Source: Phascolomyces articulosus (Eukaryota; Mucoromycota; Mucoromycetes; Mucorales; Lichtheimiaceae). From it: DNA of 64,000 nucleotides. Location of the stretch: contig JAIXMP010000013.1 in NCBI GenBank assembly GCA_025677815.1, positions 682,001 to 746,000 on the forward strand, written 5' to 3'. The position numbers and the translations under genes are program-made. The notes beneath the pieces were generated by a model. That model was given only the letters and a program-made list of their open reading frames with translations. It did not search any database and was not told the origin of the DNA. This document shows, one piece after another, positions 1-12,307 of the stretch (within the stretch, counting starts at the first letter, position 1; the number at the start of each line of letters is the position of its first letter).

Positions 1-447
1 GAAGTATCAGAAGATTTTTTCATAACATCATGTATATACAGTGGTTCATACCATAGGAATATAGACTAATATTATTGTTTCTAAAGACTAATCCAATATA
101 TTGTTGGATAACATATAGCATAACTCTGAAATGATGTATTGTCAAAAAATTCACTTTGGTTCGTATCGTAAAGAATGAAAAAGAAAGTGGTTGAAGAAAG
201 TTCTCATAGGTGATATTTTGAGAGCGGAATTGATCCTTGTTTCTGACCAATGAATTTGATATCATGGCGGCCTTATAAAAGTTCCCACGGGTGCTTCAGT
301 CGCTTTTTTTTTGTTCCATTCCCCACTTTTTTCTCTTTTTTTTTTTTCCCTCTCTCTCCCCCTTCTCCTTTTATTTTTTATACATACACCAACCTCTCTC
401 TCTCTCTCTCTTTCACTCCTCCAATAGATATATACATATATTAAACA
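1..447. promoter_or_regulatory. Upstream region and pyrimidine-rich leader of the BCKDH E1 beta gene
   Basis: No gene is seen in the first 250 bases. From about 300 to 420 the plus strand is an almost pure C/T tract ending in a CTCTCTCTCT run, followed by a short AT-rich leader and the ATG at 448. Such C/T blocks just before the start are typical of fungal core promoters and 5' leaders. The short ORFs read from the tract (rich in Phe, Ser and Pro) are composition artefacts. Confidence 0.5.
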
Positions 448-2079
448 ATGTCAATCATATCCAAAGTCGCTCGTCGCTCAATATCCATTCGAGTTTCTCA
501 GGTAATTTTTGATACGATCACCTTTTCAGCATATGAATTGATTATCTAAAACAATAAAAAAAATTACAGCAAAAACGCGGCTATGCTGCTGGTACAGCAC
601 AACCACAAGACGGTATACAACAAGGTGTTGCTTATTCACATTTACTGAAACGCGGTCCAGAAGATGCCTTGCGTAACCCTGAATTGGCTCATATTAGCGC
701 TGTCAATGGTATATAGACGAAGAAAAGCACGCCAAAAAAAAAGTTGCTATCTTTTAAAAGAAAGCCTGGGAAAAAATTAATTGATAACGCTCGAAATTAA
801 AAAAAATTGTATAGGTGAAACCACAAAAATGAATTTATTCCAAGCTGTCAACGACGCCATGTCAATTGCCTTGGCTACAGATGATAATGCAGGTAATAAA
901 ATAAAAGGAATGATAACATGCAAATGTCATTTTTACCATGACAACTAAAAAACAAACATTAACGATTCATTCATTTTTTTAAAATTATGATACAGTTGTA
1001 TTTGGTGAAGATGTGTCATTTGGTGGTGTATTCAGAGCAACAACAGGACTTGCAGAAAAGTTTGGCAAGGATCGAGTATTCAATACCCCGTTGACAGAAC
1101 AAGGTATTGCTGGTTTTGCCATTGGTATGGCCGCTGTGGGTCATACTGCTATTGCCGAAATCCAGTTTGCCGATTACATTTTCCCTGCTTTTGATCAACT
1201 TGTCAATGAAGCTGCCAAATATAGATACCGCTCTGGAAACCAATTTAATGTGGGCGGTTTGACTGTTCGTGCCCCTTGCTCTGCTGTTGGTCATGGTGGT
1301 CACTATCATTCTCAAAGTCCTGAAGCTTTCTTTGCTCATTGCCCTGGTTTAAAGGTAAATTTATCATTGCGAAGGAAAACGGAGGGGATGTGAAGAAATA
1401 AAATAACTAAATTTTGGGGGATGTTTTAGATTGTTAGTCCTCGTAGTCCTATTCAAGCCAAGGGTCTTTTACTCGCATCCATTCGCGATCGTAATCCTGT
1501 CATCTTTTTCGAACCCAAGAACTTGTACCGTGCTGCAGGTAAAAAAAAATTACCATCCATTTATTTTTTGGGATAATTTTCTCACGCTGTATTATCGGAT
1601 TAACAAAAACTAAACCAAATTTAAAAAAAAAAATTATAGTGGAAGAAGTACCAGTAGCCGATTATGAATTACCTTTGGGTAAAGCTGAAGTCTTGAAGAA
1701 GGGTTCCGACGTCACTATTGTAGGTTATGGTGCACAAATGTATACCTTAGAAAATGCAATTCAATTGGCAGAAAAGAAAATGCCTGGTTTGAGCTGTGAA
1801 TTGATTGATTTGAGAACCATTGTACCATGGGATGTGGATACCGTTGTTGAATCAGTAAACAAGACAGGTCGTTTGGTAATTGCTCATGAAGCTCCTAAGT
1901 CCAGTGGTATGGGCGCTGAAATTGCTTCTACTATTATGGAACGATGCTTTTTACGATTAGAAGCACCTATTCAACGTGTATGTGGTTGGGATACACCTTT
2001 CCCCTTAATCTTTGAAAAGTTTTATATGCCCAGTATGATTCGATGCTTCGATGCTATCAAAACCTCTGTAAACTATTAA
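448..2079 (+). CDS. Branched-chain 2-oxoacid dehydrogenase E1 component, beta subunit (mitochondrial)
   Basis: Beta subunit of the thiamine-diphosphate E1 decarboxylase of the branched-chain 2-oxoacid dehydrogenase complex, which commits Leu, Ile and Val skeletons to catabolism in the mitochondrial matrix. Six exons (448-501, 570-708, 815-892, 996-1354, 1430-1538, 1640-2079) join in phase into 392 codons, the usual family length. The first 20 residues ([18 protein letters not shown]) are basic, hydroxylated and free of acidic residues, as in a matrix-targeting peptide. The pyrimidine-binding core ([16 protein letters not shown], then [14 protein letters not shown]) and the C-terminal transketolase domain ([25 protein letters not shown], ending near [13 protein letters not shown]) are typical of E1 beta. 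They fit the branched-chain enzyme better than pyruvate dehydrogenase. An AATAAA lies about 40 bases past the stop. The gene converges on the nucleotidyltransferase gene, with 253 bases between the stops. Confidence 0.93.
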
Positions 2080-2332
2080 TTATACATATATTTATAAATA
2101 TTTGATTTTCATTTTAAAATAAACAAAAAGAAAAGGAAAAAGACACTTGTAATAACCATCTTTTTATTATTATTACTTTTTACGTACTTATTGCAATTTG
2201 TTATTTTTTTGTGAGATTGTTTTAGTTGCAGCAGCAGACTGGCAACGCATCGACCCATATATTTGTATTATGAAAGATGCTGATTTAAAAATTGATATTG
2301 GAGTAATAAAAGGATATACTATCTTGATACTA

Positions 2333-5300
2333 CTAACATTCCATGATAGTATCCAAATGAAGACCACGATATGCGACAAGACGTCTTGTTTCATAGGATC
2401 GAACTACAACTAAATCTTGAAGTTCAAATCGTGGTGGAAGATCATCATTACGACCTCCTGTGACACGGACGAGCCATTCTTTCATTGGAAACAAACCAAC
2501 TTCATCTCGATTCACAATTTCGCTTCGAATGGTTATCACCTCGAACCCGAATGCTTCAAGTGCATCAATGATATCCATCTTGTCCACATAATCAGGCATA
2601 TCCACTAGTTTCATGGTTGCTTTCTTCACCACAACAGTTGTAATTGCTCCAATGGTAGACTTGCTTTGACCATCGTCTTTGTTTGTAGATGACGTTGGTG
2701 TTGTCTTTTTTTCAGTTGATTCTTCTTCGTCTTGTTCATCGTCTGTTGATAAAATACCGATCACGCGATCTTCGTCTTTATGTGTTTTCTTGTTCTTGGC
2801 TGTTTTACGCGAGCCGGTAAAGAATGCGGATGATAAAGCAGGATCCTCCGAAGAGGGAGAATTGGTTGGAATCACCTCCATATATCCAATGGAATTTGGT
2901 GGTGGATGCATTTCTTTTGGTTTGCTGCTATTTGTAGTAGATGGCGAGGAAGAAGCATCCACACTAGTTAATTTCTTTTTGCTCTTTTTCCCCTCTGTAT
3001 CATCCTTCTTTTTTGGGTTGAGTTTTACGTCAATCTCGTGCGACGGAGCCGTTTGTTGTTTAACATTAGTCTCTATAGATGTAGCTTGTTGTTGTTGTTT
3101 ATCTTCAAGAAAAATGGGTGTACTTTTGTTTGATTTGGGTGTTGCCTTTTTTCGTCGTTGAGAAAGTGGAAGAGGGGAAAATTCGACCGATTCCATATCA
3201 ATCAAATCTTCCTCTTCTGGTTGTGGTGTTTGATCCATTTGTTGCCTCGCGTCATATACAACCGCATGTTTTTGCTTTTCCTTTTTTTGCATGTCAATCA
3301 TCTCATCCCAAGTAGTAGCGTTGACATCAAAACTGTTTATTTTCGCTTCAAATCGCTTTGATATTTCTGAACCATTGTCATGGGTATTTGTATCCGTGTT
3401 AAATTTTGTTTCAGCTTTTGAAGATGAAGGTAGTGCCTCGGGAACTGGTTCCTTTTTTCCATGAGATGACGATGAGTTTGTGGATGGTATATTCATTTCA
3501 ATGTTGTTTTTTGTACTTAATGTTTTTGGATACGTTGCATCTTCAGCCATTTCGGAAGCGTTGTATCGTGATCTGTAATCGTCAAAATCATAACTTATTG
3601 AAGGTGTAGGTACCGGTTCACACACTGTATCCAGATCAACATTTGTTCGTAACAGTCGGTGTGCACGTCGAAATTCGTTCAATACATGTTCAAATCCTTC
3701 TTTAGAGCAGCTCACACTAAAAATAGAATAGAATAATTTGAAATTCATATGCATAGGTATTATACACATATGAATCTGACCCACACCTTCCAATGGACCT
3801 TTTCCATTCATAACCACTATCCACTTACGCAACATTTCGTTCCTTAATAAATGGATCCTCTACAGCAATATAGTGTCGCTTACGCCAGGAGGATAATTTT
3901 GGAATTGTGGTACCAGCACGAATGGATATAGTAGTACTGTAATCAAATACAATGCCATAGTATGAAAAGAACCCAACCAAAAGATCACCTACGGTTTGTC
4001 GATTATGACAACGCCAAATGGTACGGTGTCTAGTGTTGGTGTTATTGATAATCTTGTCTGTTTGATGGTATAATTTCAATTGGTCACTGATACCGCTGTC
4101 ATCCACATTCTGTACTGTGACACAGTCATGGAACGATACATCAAAAAGTTTAGGTCTGCCACGATAAAGGGATAGTTTCGGTTCAGTCATATATGATCGA
4201 CAATTCAAGTGCTCACATATGATATTGTCCTCTTCTAGTTTTTGAAGGTTGGGTATGACAGGAGGTGAACATGTCATCAAGTAGAATAAACCCATCAAGA
4301 CATAGGTATAACTACTCAATGTGGATGCGGTTGCTATAAAAATATAGAAACAAAAATAAATATATAAAAATATCAATAATCCACTTTATCGATTCATTCA
4401 TGGACATTCAAAAGAAAGGCAGCAGCTTTACAGTCGTTGATCTTGCGTCTTTTTGTAAAATTTTTGATAGCGTATAAAAAGGGCCTGACACGAGGTTCCA
4501 GAAAAGTATATTCTTTGATGAGTTTCGAATTTTCAACACCCATATCATTATGAGTATTGATATCGGCCTTGATTTGTAAACGTGGATCTTCAAATTTGCA
4601 AATAGGTACGTTGGCTCGAGGAATGGCTTCGATGTTAATCATACCCGCTCGCTTTAACATGCCAGAAAGACAAAACATGTTGTAATATGAATTTCGTTCT
4701 CTTTGCTTGTTGAACATGTTGTAAACATCCATGTTGAAATATTGTGAAGGTACCAAGATACATAAATCAAGATCAGAATCAGCAAAATCAAGTCCAGTAG
4801 CAGATGACCTATTATACATATGAATAAATGTCAAAAGTTATTTTTTTCAGTATATAAAAATAAATTGGAAAGAACAGATGTGTATCATTTACCCAAACAT
4901 GGCTACACGTAATTTTACCCTTGGGAATTGACGACGTAACATATTGACAATCTTATCCACTAGTCGTTTTCGGTCATCTTCAACATGCCCTGGAGGGATC
5001 GAATCCTGATACAAATATATTGGTATATAATAACAAACAATTTATCAGCAATGCAAAGTTGCTACGCGATATAATGAAAGTTTCTTCATTTATGCATTTT
5101 ATTTTTACACTATACCATATACATGTGTTCAATTTCCAGACAGAGTTTTTCATGCTTATCTGCTGCAATTGTTCCTGGAATAAAGCTATCTCGACTACTA
5201 GTGGAGCTGATGCTAGATCGTGCATATGGATTCGACTATATGGATAATAAAAAATACAATTACGAAACATTTAGCTTTTAATAACTCATACCCTAAAAGG

Positions 5301-6021
5301 ATATCCATTTTACTTTTACCTGACTACTATTACGACGATTATTACTATTAGTAGTATATGTTGTATTTGGTAAAGTTGAGGTCGTCGTTATAGAAGAGGC
5401 GGGAGAAGTAACACTATCATAATGATTATAAAATGACGTTGCTACATGATTTTGAGCTGTTGCTGCCGCTGCTATTGTTGCTGCCGCTGATGATGATGAT
5501 CTAGTAAACATGAGTGTTACTTTCATATTATCCTCCAATTGTTTTTTCCTTTCCAATTGTTGCTCCACTTCAAATGCTGCAGCAAAAAAAGGTGGATAGA
5601 TGACCAATAGATAATCCCTAGGACCAGTTGAATGAATCTCTGGGAAAATACCCTTTGAATAACGTTCATCCTCCAAATAAACATGTGCTTTAATCAATTC
5701 ATATCCCCACGTTTCAAATGTTTGCCAATCGTCCCTTATATCTGTTCGTCGACCTGGTGCATAGGTTTTAAAGTATTTGGCGAAATCGCCATATTTTTCC
5801 AATGCTGAGAAATAAGTATTTCTGATTGCCGGAGAAGCATAATGGAATATATGAGGTACGAGATTGTTAAAGTGTGCTACTTGTGGCCATGACCGATTGC
5901 ACCATTTGGCATCCTTGACTAATGAATTCTCCCACGTTAATTGTTTGCAGTATTCTAATAATGCATCCTCGTCCTTGTTGACAGTTATGGGAATAATCGG
6001 AAACGTAGAAGAGGAAGCCAT
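2333..6021 (-). CDS. Cid1/TUT-family terminal nucleotidyltransferase (poly(U)/poly(A) polymerase-like)
   Basis: Non-canonical polymerase that adds nucleotides to RNA 3' ends. Six exons, read from the right (5320-6021, 5116-5235, 4893-5005, 4432-4808, 3829-4333, 2333-3716), give 1066 codons. The polymerase-beta-type core is clear: FGSSATGL, then DSDLDL with the metal-binding Asp pair near residues 324/326, and a third Asp near 394 (QIKADINTHN). Next come the helical region (KRRKINDSTASTLSSYTYVLM), PPVIPNLQ, and a PAP-associated domain ending EDPFI. The donor ACT|GTAAAG at 4432 was chosen because it restores the conserved link from KIND to LSSY. After the core comes a long Ser/Thr/Lys-rich stretch and a globular C-terminal segment (about 90 residues from MKLVDMPDYVDK) that I do not recognise. 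The first 234 residues are also family-atypical. Whether it adds U or A cannot be told from sequence. Confidence 0.88.
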
Positions 6022-6250
6022 ATGTAGGTAAAATATGGGCCTTCTGGTTTTGTTTGTTTGTTGTTTCTTTTTTTAATAAAGAGCCCTTCCTTTCTTTATT
6101 TATTTGCTTTTTGTTATAATGGTGAATAAGGTGTGTGTGTATATGCAAGTATTGTCGGCTGCTGCGGGAAAGAAAAAGGAAACGAAGAGCGCGAAATGAT
6201 AGAAAATAAAGCACGCGTTTCTTTCTTTTTTATTTTAAAGCGCAGTAATA
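6022..6250. promoter_or_regulatory. Bidirectional promoter with MCB- and SCB-like cell-cycle boxes
   Basis: Only 229 bases separate the start codons of the nucleotidyltransferase (minus) and MLH1 (plus). On the MLH1 side there is a perfect MluI cell-cycle box, ACGCGT, at 6213-6218 (33 bases before the MLH1 ATG) and a CGCGAAA at 6190-6196 that fits the SCB consensus CRCGAAA. In yeasts these sites bind MBF/SBF and drive G1/S transcription of replication and repair genes. That MLH1 is S-phase regulated here is inference. Confidence 0.5.
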
Positions 6251-9200
6251 ATGACAACTGTCCCATCGATCAAACGACTCGATCAAGCTGTTATTAATCG
6301 AATTGCTGCTGGAGAAGTAATCTTTTTTTTCTTTTATAAAAGTTACTCGAATATATTCTTTTTCGCACCATTTGAAAATACGTTGACATAATATATATCC
6401 ATGGGCTTTTTCATATCAACAGATCATTCAGAGACCTGCCAATGCTTTAAAAGAGCTGATTGAAAATTCATTAGATGCAGGATCGACTCAAATCCAAATT
6501 CTTATCAAAGAAGGGGGTTTAAAACTATTACAGATACAAGATAATGGACATGGCATACACGTAAGATAGATAATAAGAAGGGGAAGGGGAAGAGTTGTGA
6601 TATAACAATCCATCAAAGTGCTGCATATACAGTCTAATACCAAAGTTTATTTGATCATACATACATACATATTTATAAAGAAAGAAGATATGGGAATTGT
6701 GTGTGAACGATTTACGACGAGTAAACTTAAAAAGTTTGAGGATTTATCACAAATAGCAACTTACGGATTTCGTGGTGAAGCTTTAGCAAGTATTTCACAT
6801 ATTGCTCATGTCACTATCACTACAAAAACTAAAGATGCTCAGTGTGCATTTAGGTAAAATGGATATAATGATTGATTTATATATCGATTCTGGACATCAT
6901 TATTGATTGATTTTATAATGGTTATGGTGGAATAGAGCATCGTATTCCGATGGCAAACTAGCACCACCGCGACCAGGTGCAAGTGCTGATCCGAAACCTT
7001 GTGCAGGAAATGATGGGACACAGATTACGGTATATCTCCCTTTATCATACATTTGTTATGTCTTTCCTATAACCATTATATTAATAATATGTATATAGGC
7101 TGAGGATCTATTTTATAATGTACCGACAAGAAGACGAGCGCTTAAATCTGCAAGTGACGAATACAATCGAATCCTTGATGTTGTCAGCCGATATGCAGTT
7201 CATAATTCAACTGTCAGCTTCACGTGCCGAAAGGTGAATCTCTGATATTTATAAAATATATGCCACACTATGTATTGTTGTTAAGGAGATATGACTCATC
7301 ATTATATTTCTTTACACTCTTTTTAAATATATATACAGCAAGGAAGTTCGACAGCTGATGTACAAACTTCATCCACTTCCAATATCACTGATACTATACG
7401 ACAGATCTATGGTTCTTCTGTAGCATCCGAATTATTACATGTTGAAAAAGAATTTCCTCCACTCGATTTTAAAATGAATGCATCGTTTTCTAATGCCAAC
7501 TATCATGTAAAACGAACAACGTTTCTCCTGTTTATCAATCGTAAGTAAAAAAAAAAAGAAAGAAAGAAAAAGAAAAAGCAGCTATTAACCCTTTTTGTTC
7601 TATTTATTTTCCTTATATCAACTAATTCAACATGGATCTGGTTGTGATTTTATTTTAGATCGACTCGTGGAGAGTACAAACATCAAGCGAGCGATTGAAA
7701 ATGTATATACATCATTATTGCCAAAAGGATCGTATCCCTTTGTTTATCTTAGTTTGGAAATAAGCCCAAGGAACGTAGATGTCAACGTTCATCCTACCAA
7801 GCGAGAGGTAAGCTTGTTTATTTAGCTTCATACAACTGTATTTTCATTGTGAAGAACTGAAGGAACTAATTGAGTTTTGGATCCGGATACAATACAGGTT
7901 CATTTCCTAAACGAAGAAAAAATTGTAGATAGCATTGCTAGTACACTGCAGGAACAGTTAGAAGGTTCTAATTTCTCAAGAACATTTTATACTCAGGTAA
8001 CTATAATTTGTCTTGCATAAATCCCGTACACTTTATCTAATAACATCTCGTAGACAATATTGCCTGGTGCAAGTCAAATAGAAGAACCATCCAGTAAGTT
8101 ATTTATCAGTTTTTTACACGATCGAAACCGATGAATAATAGCTTGATTTTATATATATTTGTTTCAAATCTAGACCAGGAGGGAAATTCAGAATCAACAC
8201 CAAATAAAGTGGCAGCATATAATCTTGTACGGACCGATAGCCGAATAACTACATTAGATACTTTTATTCAACGATCAGAAGATGGAAATGAACTTAATAC
8301 AGACCCAATGGAAGTTAATAATGAATCACCGTAAGCTATTTTTTTTTCATAAATAGAAGAGATCTTCTCGCCTGGTAAACATAAAATAATTCTATCTTTC
8401 TGAATCCCTGGCATATATACATAAATATAGGGCACAGCCGATCTCTTCTCAATCAATGAAAAAACCAAGAGTAGATGTACAAATTACAAGTATTCTAAAC
8501 CTTCGTAACGCAGTCAAGAAATCCGAACATTCCGGTAAGCTTTTTTCTTTGACAAGACAAAGAACAAAAAAAAACGAGCTTAGAAATAATATAATGCTAT
8601 ATAATAATAACTCTATCCTATCGTTTAGGTCTTACACAAGTATTACGTGACCATTCATTTGTGGGATGTGTGGATGATACCTTAGCTTTATTACAACATG
8701 AACGAGATTTATACTTGGTGAATTATGCAGTTATTAGGTAAACATAAAATGGTATATCATAAATTTATGGAATGATGATTAACTTGTTTCCCTTCTTTTT
8801 TCTATCCACTTCATGCTTTATTTAGTGAAGAACTATTTTATCAAGTGGTCCTTGCTGAATTTTGTAACTTTGGAAAATTACAGTTAACATCACCTGTTTC
8901 GATTCTTGAGTGTATCAAGGTTGCTTTGGATGTAGAAGAAAAAGAAGGGACGCTTTCTGAACAGCTTCAACCTAAAGATACAATTGCCTCGGTAATATAC
9001 AATGGGATGGATGGAATTTATGAGATAAAGCAAACCCAATCATCCCAGAAAGAAAGGGAAAAAAAGCTGATCCATTTTTTCTATTCACAAAGATAATTAC
9101 AGATATGATTGTATCAAGAGCTGATATGCTTGAAGATCATTTTTCCATGGTCGTTTCCAACGAAGGATCATTATTAGCATTGCCTATGTTATTAAAAGGA

Positions 9201-9628
9201 TATGTGCCCACCATGGATAAATTACCGTTATTTCTACTACGATTAGGAACTGAGGTAAATAGTGGATCCTTTTTATTTGAGGAAGAAATTTTTTTCTTTT
9301 GGAAATTATTTGACTCATGAAAAATCAAAAACAATTATATTCATAGGTGGACTGGGAAAATGAAGAAGGATGTTTTGATAGTTTGGGTCGTGAATTGGCT
9401 ATCTTTTATTGCGCAGAACCTCCTGTTGAACCTGTGGATGCAAATGAAACTGCACAACGTCAATATAAGCAAGAACATGAAAAATATTTATGGCAGGTTC
9501 AACATTTAATTTTCCCTGCTTTAAAAAGTCAATTCGTGGCACCTACGTGTCTGGCAAAAGAAGGTGGAGATTATATTACTCGTCTAGCTCGTTTAACCGA
9601 TTTATATAAAATTTTCGAACGATGTTAA
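6251..9628 (+). CDS. MLH1: DNA mismatch repair protein MLH1 (MutL homologue)
   Basis: ATPase of the eukaryotic MutL heterodimers that link mismatch recognition to strand incision. Fifteen short exons (first 6251-6316, last 9347-9628) join in phase to 691 codons, close to other fungal MLH1 proteins. The GHKL ATPase motifs are intact: [20 protein letters not shown] (general-base Glu near 33, Mg-binding Asn near 37), DNGHGI, and [30 protein letters not shown] marks the end of the transducer domain. A Ser/Thr-rich linker follows (exons 9-12), then the C-terminal dimerisation domain, ending in the invariant MLH1 tail FERC. For exon 14 the acceptor after CACAAAG (exon from 9093) was used, because the stronger-looking TTACAG acceptor puts a stop in frame. 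An AATAAA sits at 9632. The other MutL paralogues lack the FERC end, so the MLH1 assignment is secure. Confidence 0.97.
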
Positions 9629-9968
9629 AATAATAAAGATATTAACCAGCAATGTACTTGATATAAAATAAAGAGTGTATAATTGTAAAATAAATTTTTA
9701 TATATAAATATGTAATCAACGAACATTTATATCATGAAGTTGGAACTCTTCACATAAATGTTGTTGATCATACGTCTTTTGCGCTTCCAGTTAATCAAAT
9801 TTGTTGATTTTTGATTTTGAACTAACCCGTACGTAGATCAAAAATCTTTTTGTATACCGCCGAAATATATTATAAATCCCCTGTTCATCTAAAAAATGAA
9901 GTACTTTATCTTATTCTCTTTTTTTTTCCAAATCGATGGGATAAAAGAAGTGTATTTTATTTTCTCTC
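9629..9968. other. Intergenic: MLH1 3' end and transporter promoter
   Basis: AT-rich spacer between two genes on the same strand. It holds an AATAAA polyadenylation-like signal at 9632-9637 just after the MLH1 stop and a TTTTTTTTCC tract at about 9920 in front of the next start. No ORF of interest is seen. Confidence 0.4.
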
Positions 9969-11169
9969 ATGTCATATAATGTTCAAACTCGAAGAGTATT
10001 TCGAAAAAATGGAATATTACCTACCAGTCATTCAAGAAAAGGTATTATTCAACTTCATATCTAAAACGAGCCTGTCAGATAATAATAGCGTTTTTTAATT
10101 AAATTATATAATAGAAGAAGTAAATAATCATGATGATACGATAGGAGGATTATCACGAAAACAACTATCGTTAATAGTACTTGTCGCTCAAAATACACTA
10201 TTAGTGCTAATGATGCGATACTCACGCATTGTACCAAGGAATGGCGATCAACCATTATATATTGCATCAACAGCCGTTGTCATGGCTGAAATCATTAAAT
10301 TATTGGTATGTCTATGTATGCTTCGATCCGAATTAAAATCTTGGTCACTATGTCGTTCGGCTCTTGTCAAGGACATTATATACAATCCCAATGAAACCGT
10401 ACGACTCATGACTCCATCGGCATTATACGCGATCCAAAACAACTTGCTCTACTTGGCACTCAGTAATCTCGAGGCAGCTACTTTTCAAATAACATATCAA
10501 CTCAAAATTTTATCAACAGCTATTTTCTCCAACGTATTATTGAATCGAAGGTTAAATCAGAATCAATGGTTTGCGTTAGGATTGTTGATGGTGGGTGTGA
10601 CGTTAGTACAAATCACGACGCGTGAAGAAGAACAACCTGATATGGAAGCTATAAAGCAAGAACAAAACCCAATGCTTGGTTTGATGGCTGTTTTAGCGAG
10701 CTGTATTTCATCTGGGTTTGCAGGATGTTATTTTGAACGGATGCTTAAACAATCAAGTACTTCCATGTGGATGCGTAATATTCAGTTGGGAATATCAGCA
10801 TTGGGGTTTTCTATAATTGCCATGGTAACAAGTGATTTTCAAGCTATTTGGCGACATGGAGGGTTATTTCAAGGCTATACCATTTTGACATGGATGGTCA
10901 TTAGTAACCAAGCTTTGGGTGGCCTTTTGGTAGCAACCGTCGTCAAACACGCAGATAATATCTTGAAAAACTTTGCTACGAGTGTTTCTATCATTTTATC
11001 CAGTATCGTCAGTTTTTACTTTTTTGATTTTCAACCTACAGTAATGTTTGTTCTAGGTGCCATGTTGGTGACTACAGCTACATATTTTTATGGTAGTGCC
11101 GATGAAAGTCATCGTCGTCAACTTCAACATCAACAACAAACTCCATCCTCCATAAAACCACACCATTGA
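9969..11169 (+). CDS. Nucleotide-sugar transporter, UDP-galactose / SLC35A type
   Basis: Golgi antiporter that brings a nucleotide sugar into the lumen in exchange for the nucleoside monophosphate. Two exons (9969-10041, 10115-11169) join in phase to 375 codons. The ATG at 9969 is used because later ATGs, such as 9979, lie in a frame that does not continue across the intron. The SLC35A signature is present: LLVLMMRYSR, STAVVMAEIIKLLVCL, YAIQNNLLYLALSNLEAATFQ, YQLKILSTAIFS, a glycine-rich FAGCYFERMLK, and VKHADNILKNFATSVSIILS. About ten hydrophobic spans are visible, followed by a hydrophilic His/Gln-rich tail. The sequence is of the UDP-Gal/UDP-GlcNAc/CMP-sialic-acid transporter type. UDP-galactose is the most likely substrate in a fungus, but specificity cannot be read from sequence. 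Confidence 0.9.
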
Positions 11170-12307
11170 AAACTAATTTTTCTGCATGATTTTTACTACA
11201 TGCTTAAATACTCCGTCTCTCTCGTTCTCCCTTTTATATAAACTTAAACAACAACTTTTTATAGTTTGTAAGCTTATAAACATATATCATATCATTATTT
11301 CTTTGTTATGGGGACGTGTACACATGGAATATTATTATTGGTTCTTTTATCTCATCTATCGGCACCATCTATTTACCTTCATGGTTCTCCCCTTTCTCCC
11401 TCCTTAATTCTATATACTTTAGTTTAAATTCTATTTTTTACATCATGCATAATGTATAATTTTCTACTATATTGTAAATATATAATATAATTAATCAAAA
11501 CACTCCACCTTACGTACCATTATATGTTAAATTATTAATTCCAATACTTATTGAAGATCCTTCCAGAATAAAAAAAAAAGCCACTTCCACTTTTGAAATT
11601 CCCATCATTTCCCATACTGTATCCAAGTAAGGAATTTATTTTGATCATGGCCACATGACAGAATCTATAATAATAGGTAATAATCCGATATATAATTTAT
11701 TTATACAAATATATAATAATATGCATGCACAAGCACAGCCCAAGAGAGAGATCAACCAGTTCGATAGCGCAGCAAAACGAAACAGAGAAAAAAAAAACGC
11801 CCTGTATTAGAAAATAAACTCAGTTCCGAAGTTGTCTCTGTTTGGTGTCGATGCCCTCCCCCTTCATAGTTTAACCCATGCCAAACTCATCCCTCCCCCC
11901 AAATTTTTATTGACCTTATCAAAGATGTAACTTCTTCAAAATAAATCTTTTGACATAACGATTTTAATTGAAACCGGGGAAATATAACAAACAAACAAGT
12001 CCAAGTTGATAGGACAGTAACAAAAAAAAGTAACTTGAAAAAAAGGGGGTGGCAACAAAAAGTTTAAAAAAAAGTTGAGAACGAAAAAAACTTAAACGTT
12101 TACTGCGGTCGATACAGGACGATATGGATAATTGATAATGAATTGGGTGTACAATCCGCACCAAGAAGATGGCGGACTTTTGCCCTTTCAATCGCACCTG
12201 TAATTGGGGGAACCATTGGGAGGGGGGAGAGCAAAGCTGTCGCCCAAAAAAAAAAAAAAGCACGCGGCCGAGTTTTCCTATCGCTCTTTCCTTCGCTTGA
12301 TAACAAA
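11170..12307. other. Intergenic: transporter 3' region and eEF2 promoter
   Basis: About 1.1 kb. The left part is AT-rich with no coding signal. The right part is the eEF2 promoter: C-rich patches at about 11855-11905 (CCCTCCCCC, CCCTCCCCCC), a CCAAT-type box on the minus strand near 12210 (read ATTGGG on plus), and an A-run before a GC-richer leader reaching the ATG. The ORFs on both strands here (for example 12143-12385 +) are composition artefacts. Confidence 0.4.

Noticed and set aside
250..512. Overlapping plus-strand ORFs rich in Phe, Ser and Pro at the left edge
   Set aside because: They are read from the C/T-rich leader; the real start of the BCKDH gene lies at 448 in a frame supported by conserved exons.
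448..2079. Pyruvate dehydrogenase E1 beta as the identity of the first gene
   Set aside because: The motif order and sequence around TTGLAEKFG, the short N-terminal extension and the C-terminal end fit the branched-chain E1 beta better.
2679..3161. 160-codon plus-strand ORF opposite the nucleotidyltransferase C-terminal exon
   Set aside because: Mirror of the low-complexity Ser/Lys-rich linker; Ser/Phe/Val-rich with no recognisable domain.
9105..9254. TTACAG acceptor for MLH1 exon 14
   Set aside because: It leads to ATA TGA in the frame set by exon 13. The upstream CACAAAG acceptor keeps the frame and the conserved [10 protein letters not shown] segment.
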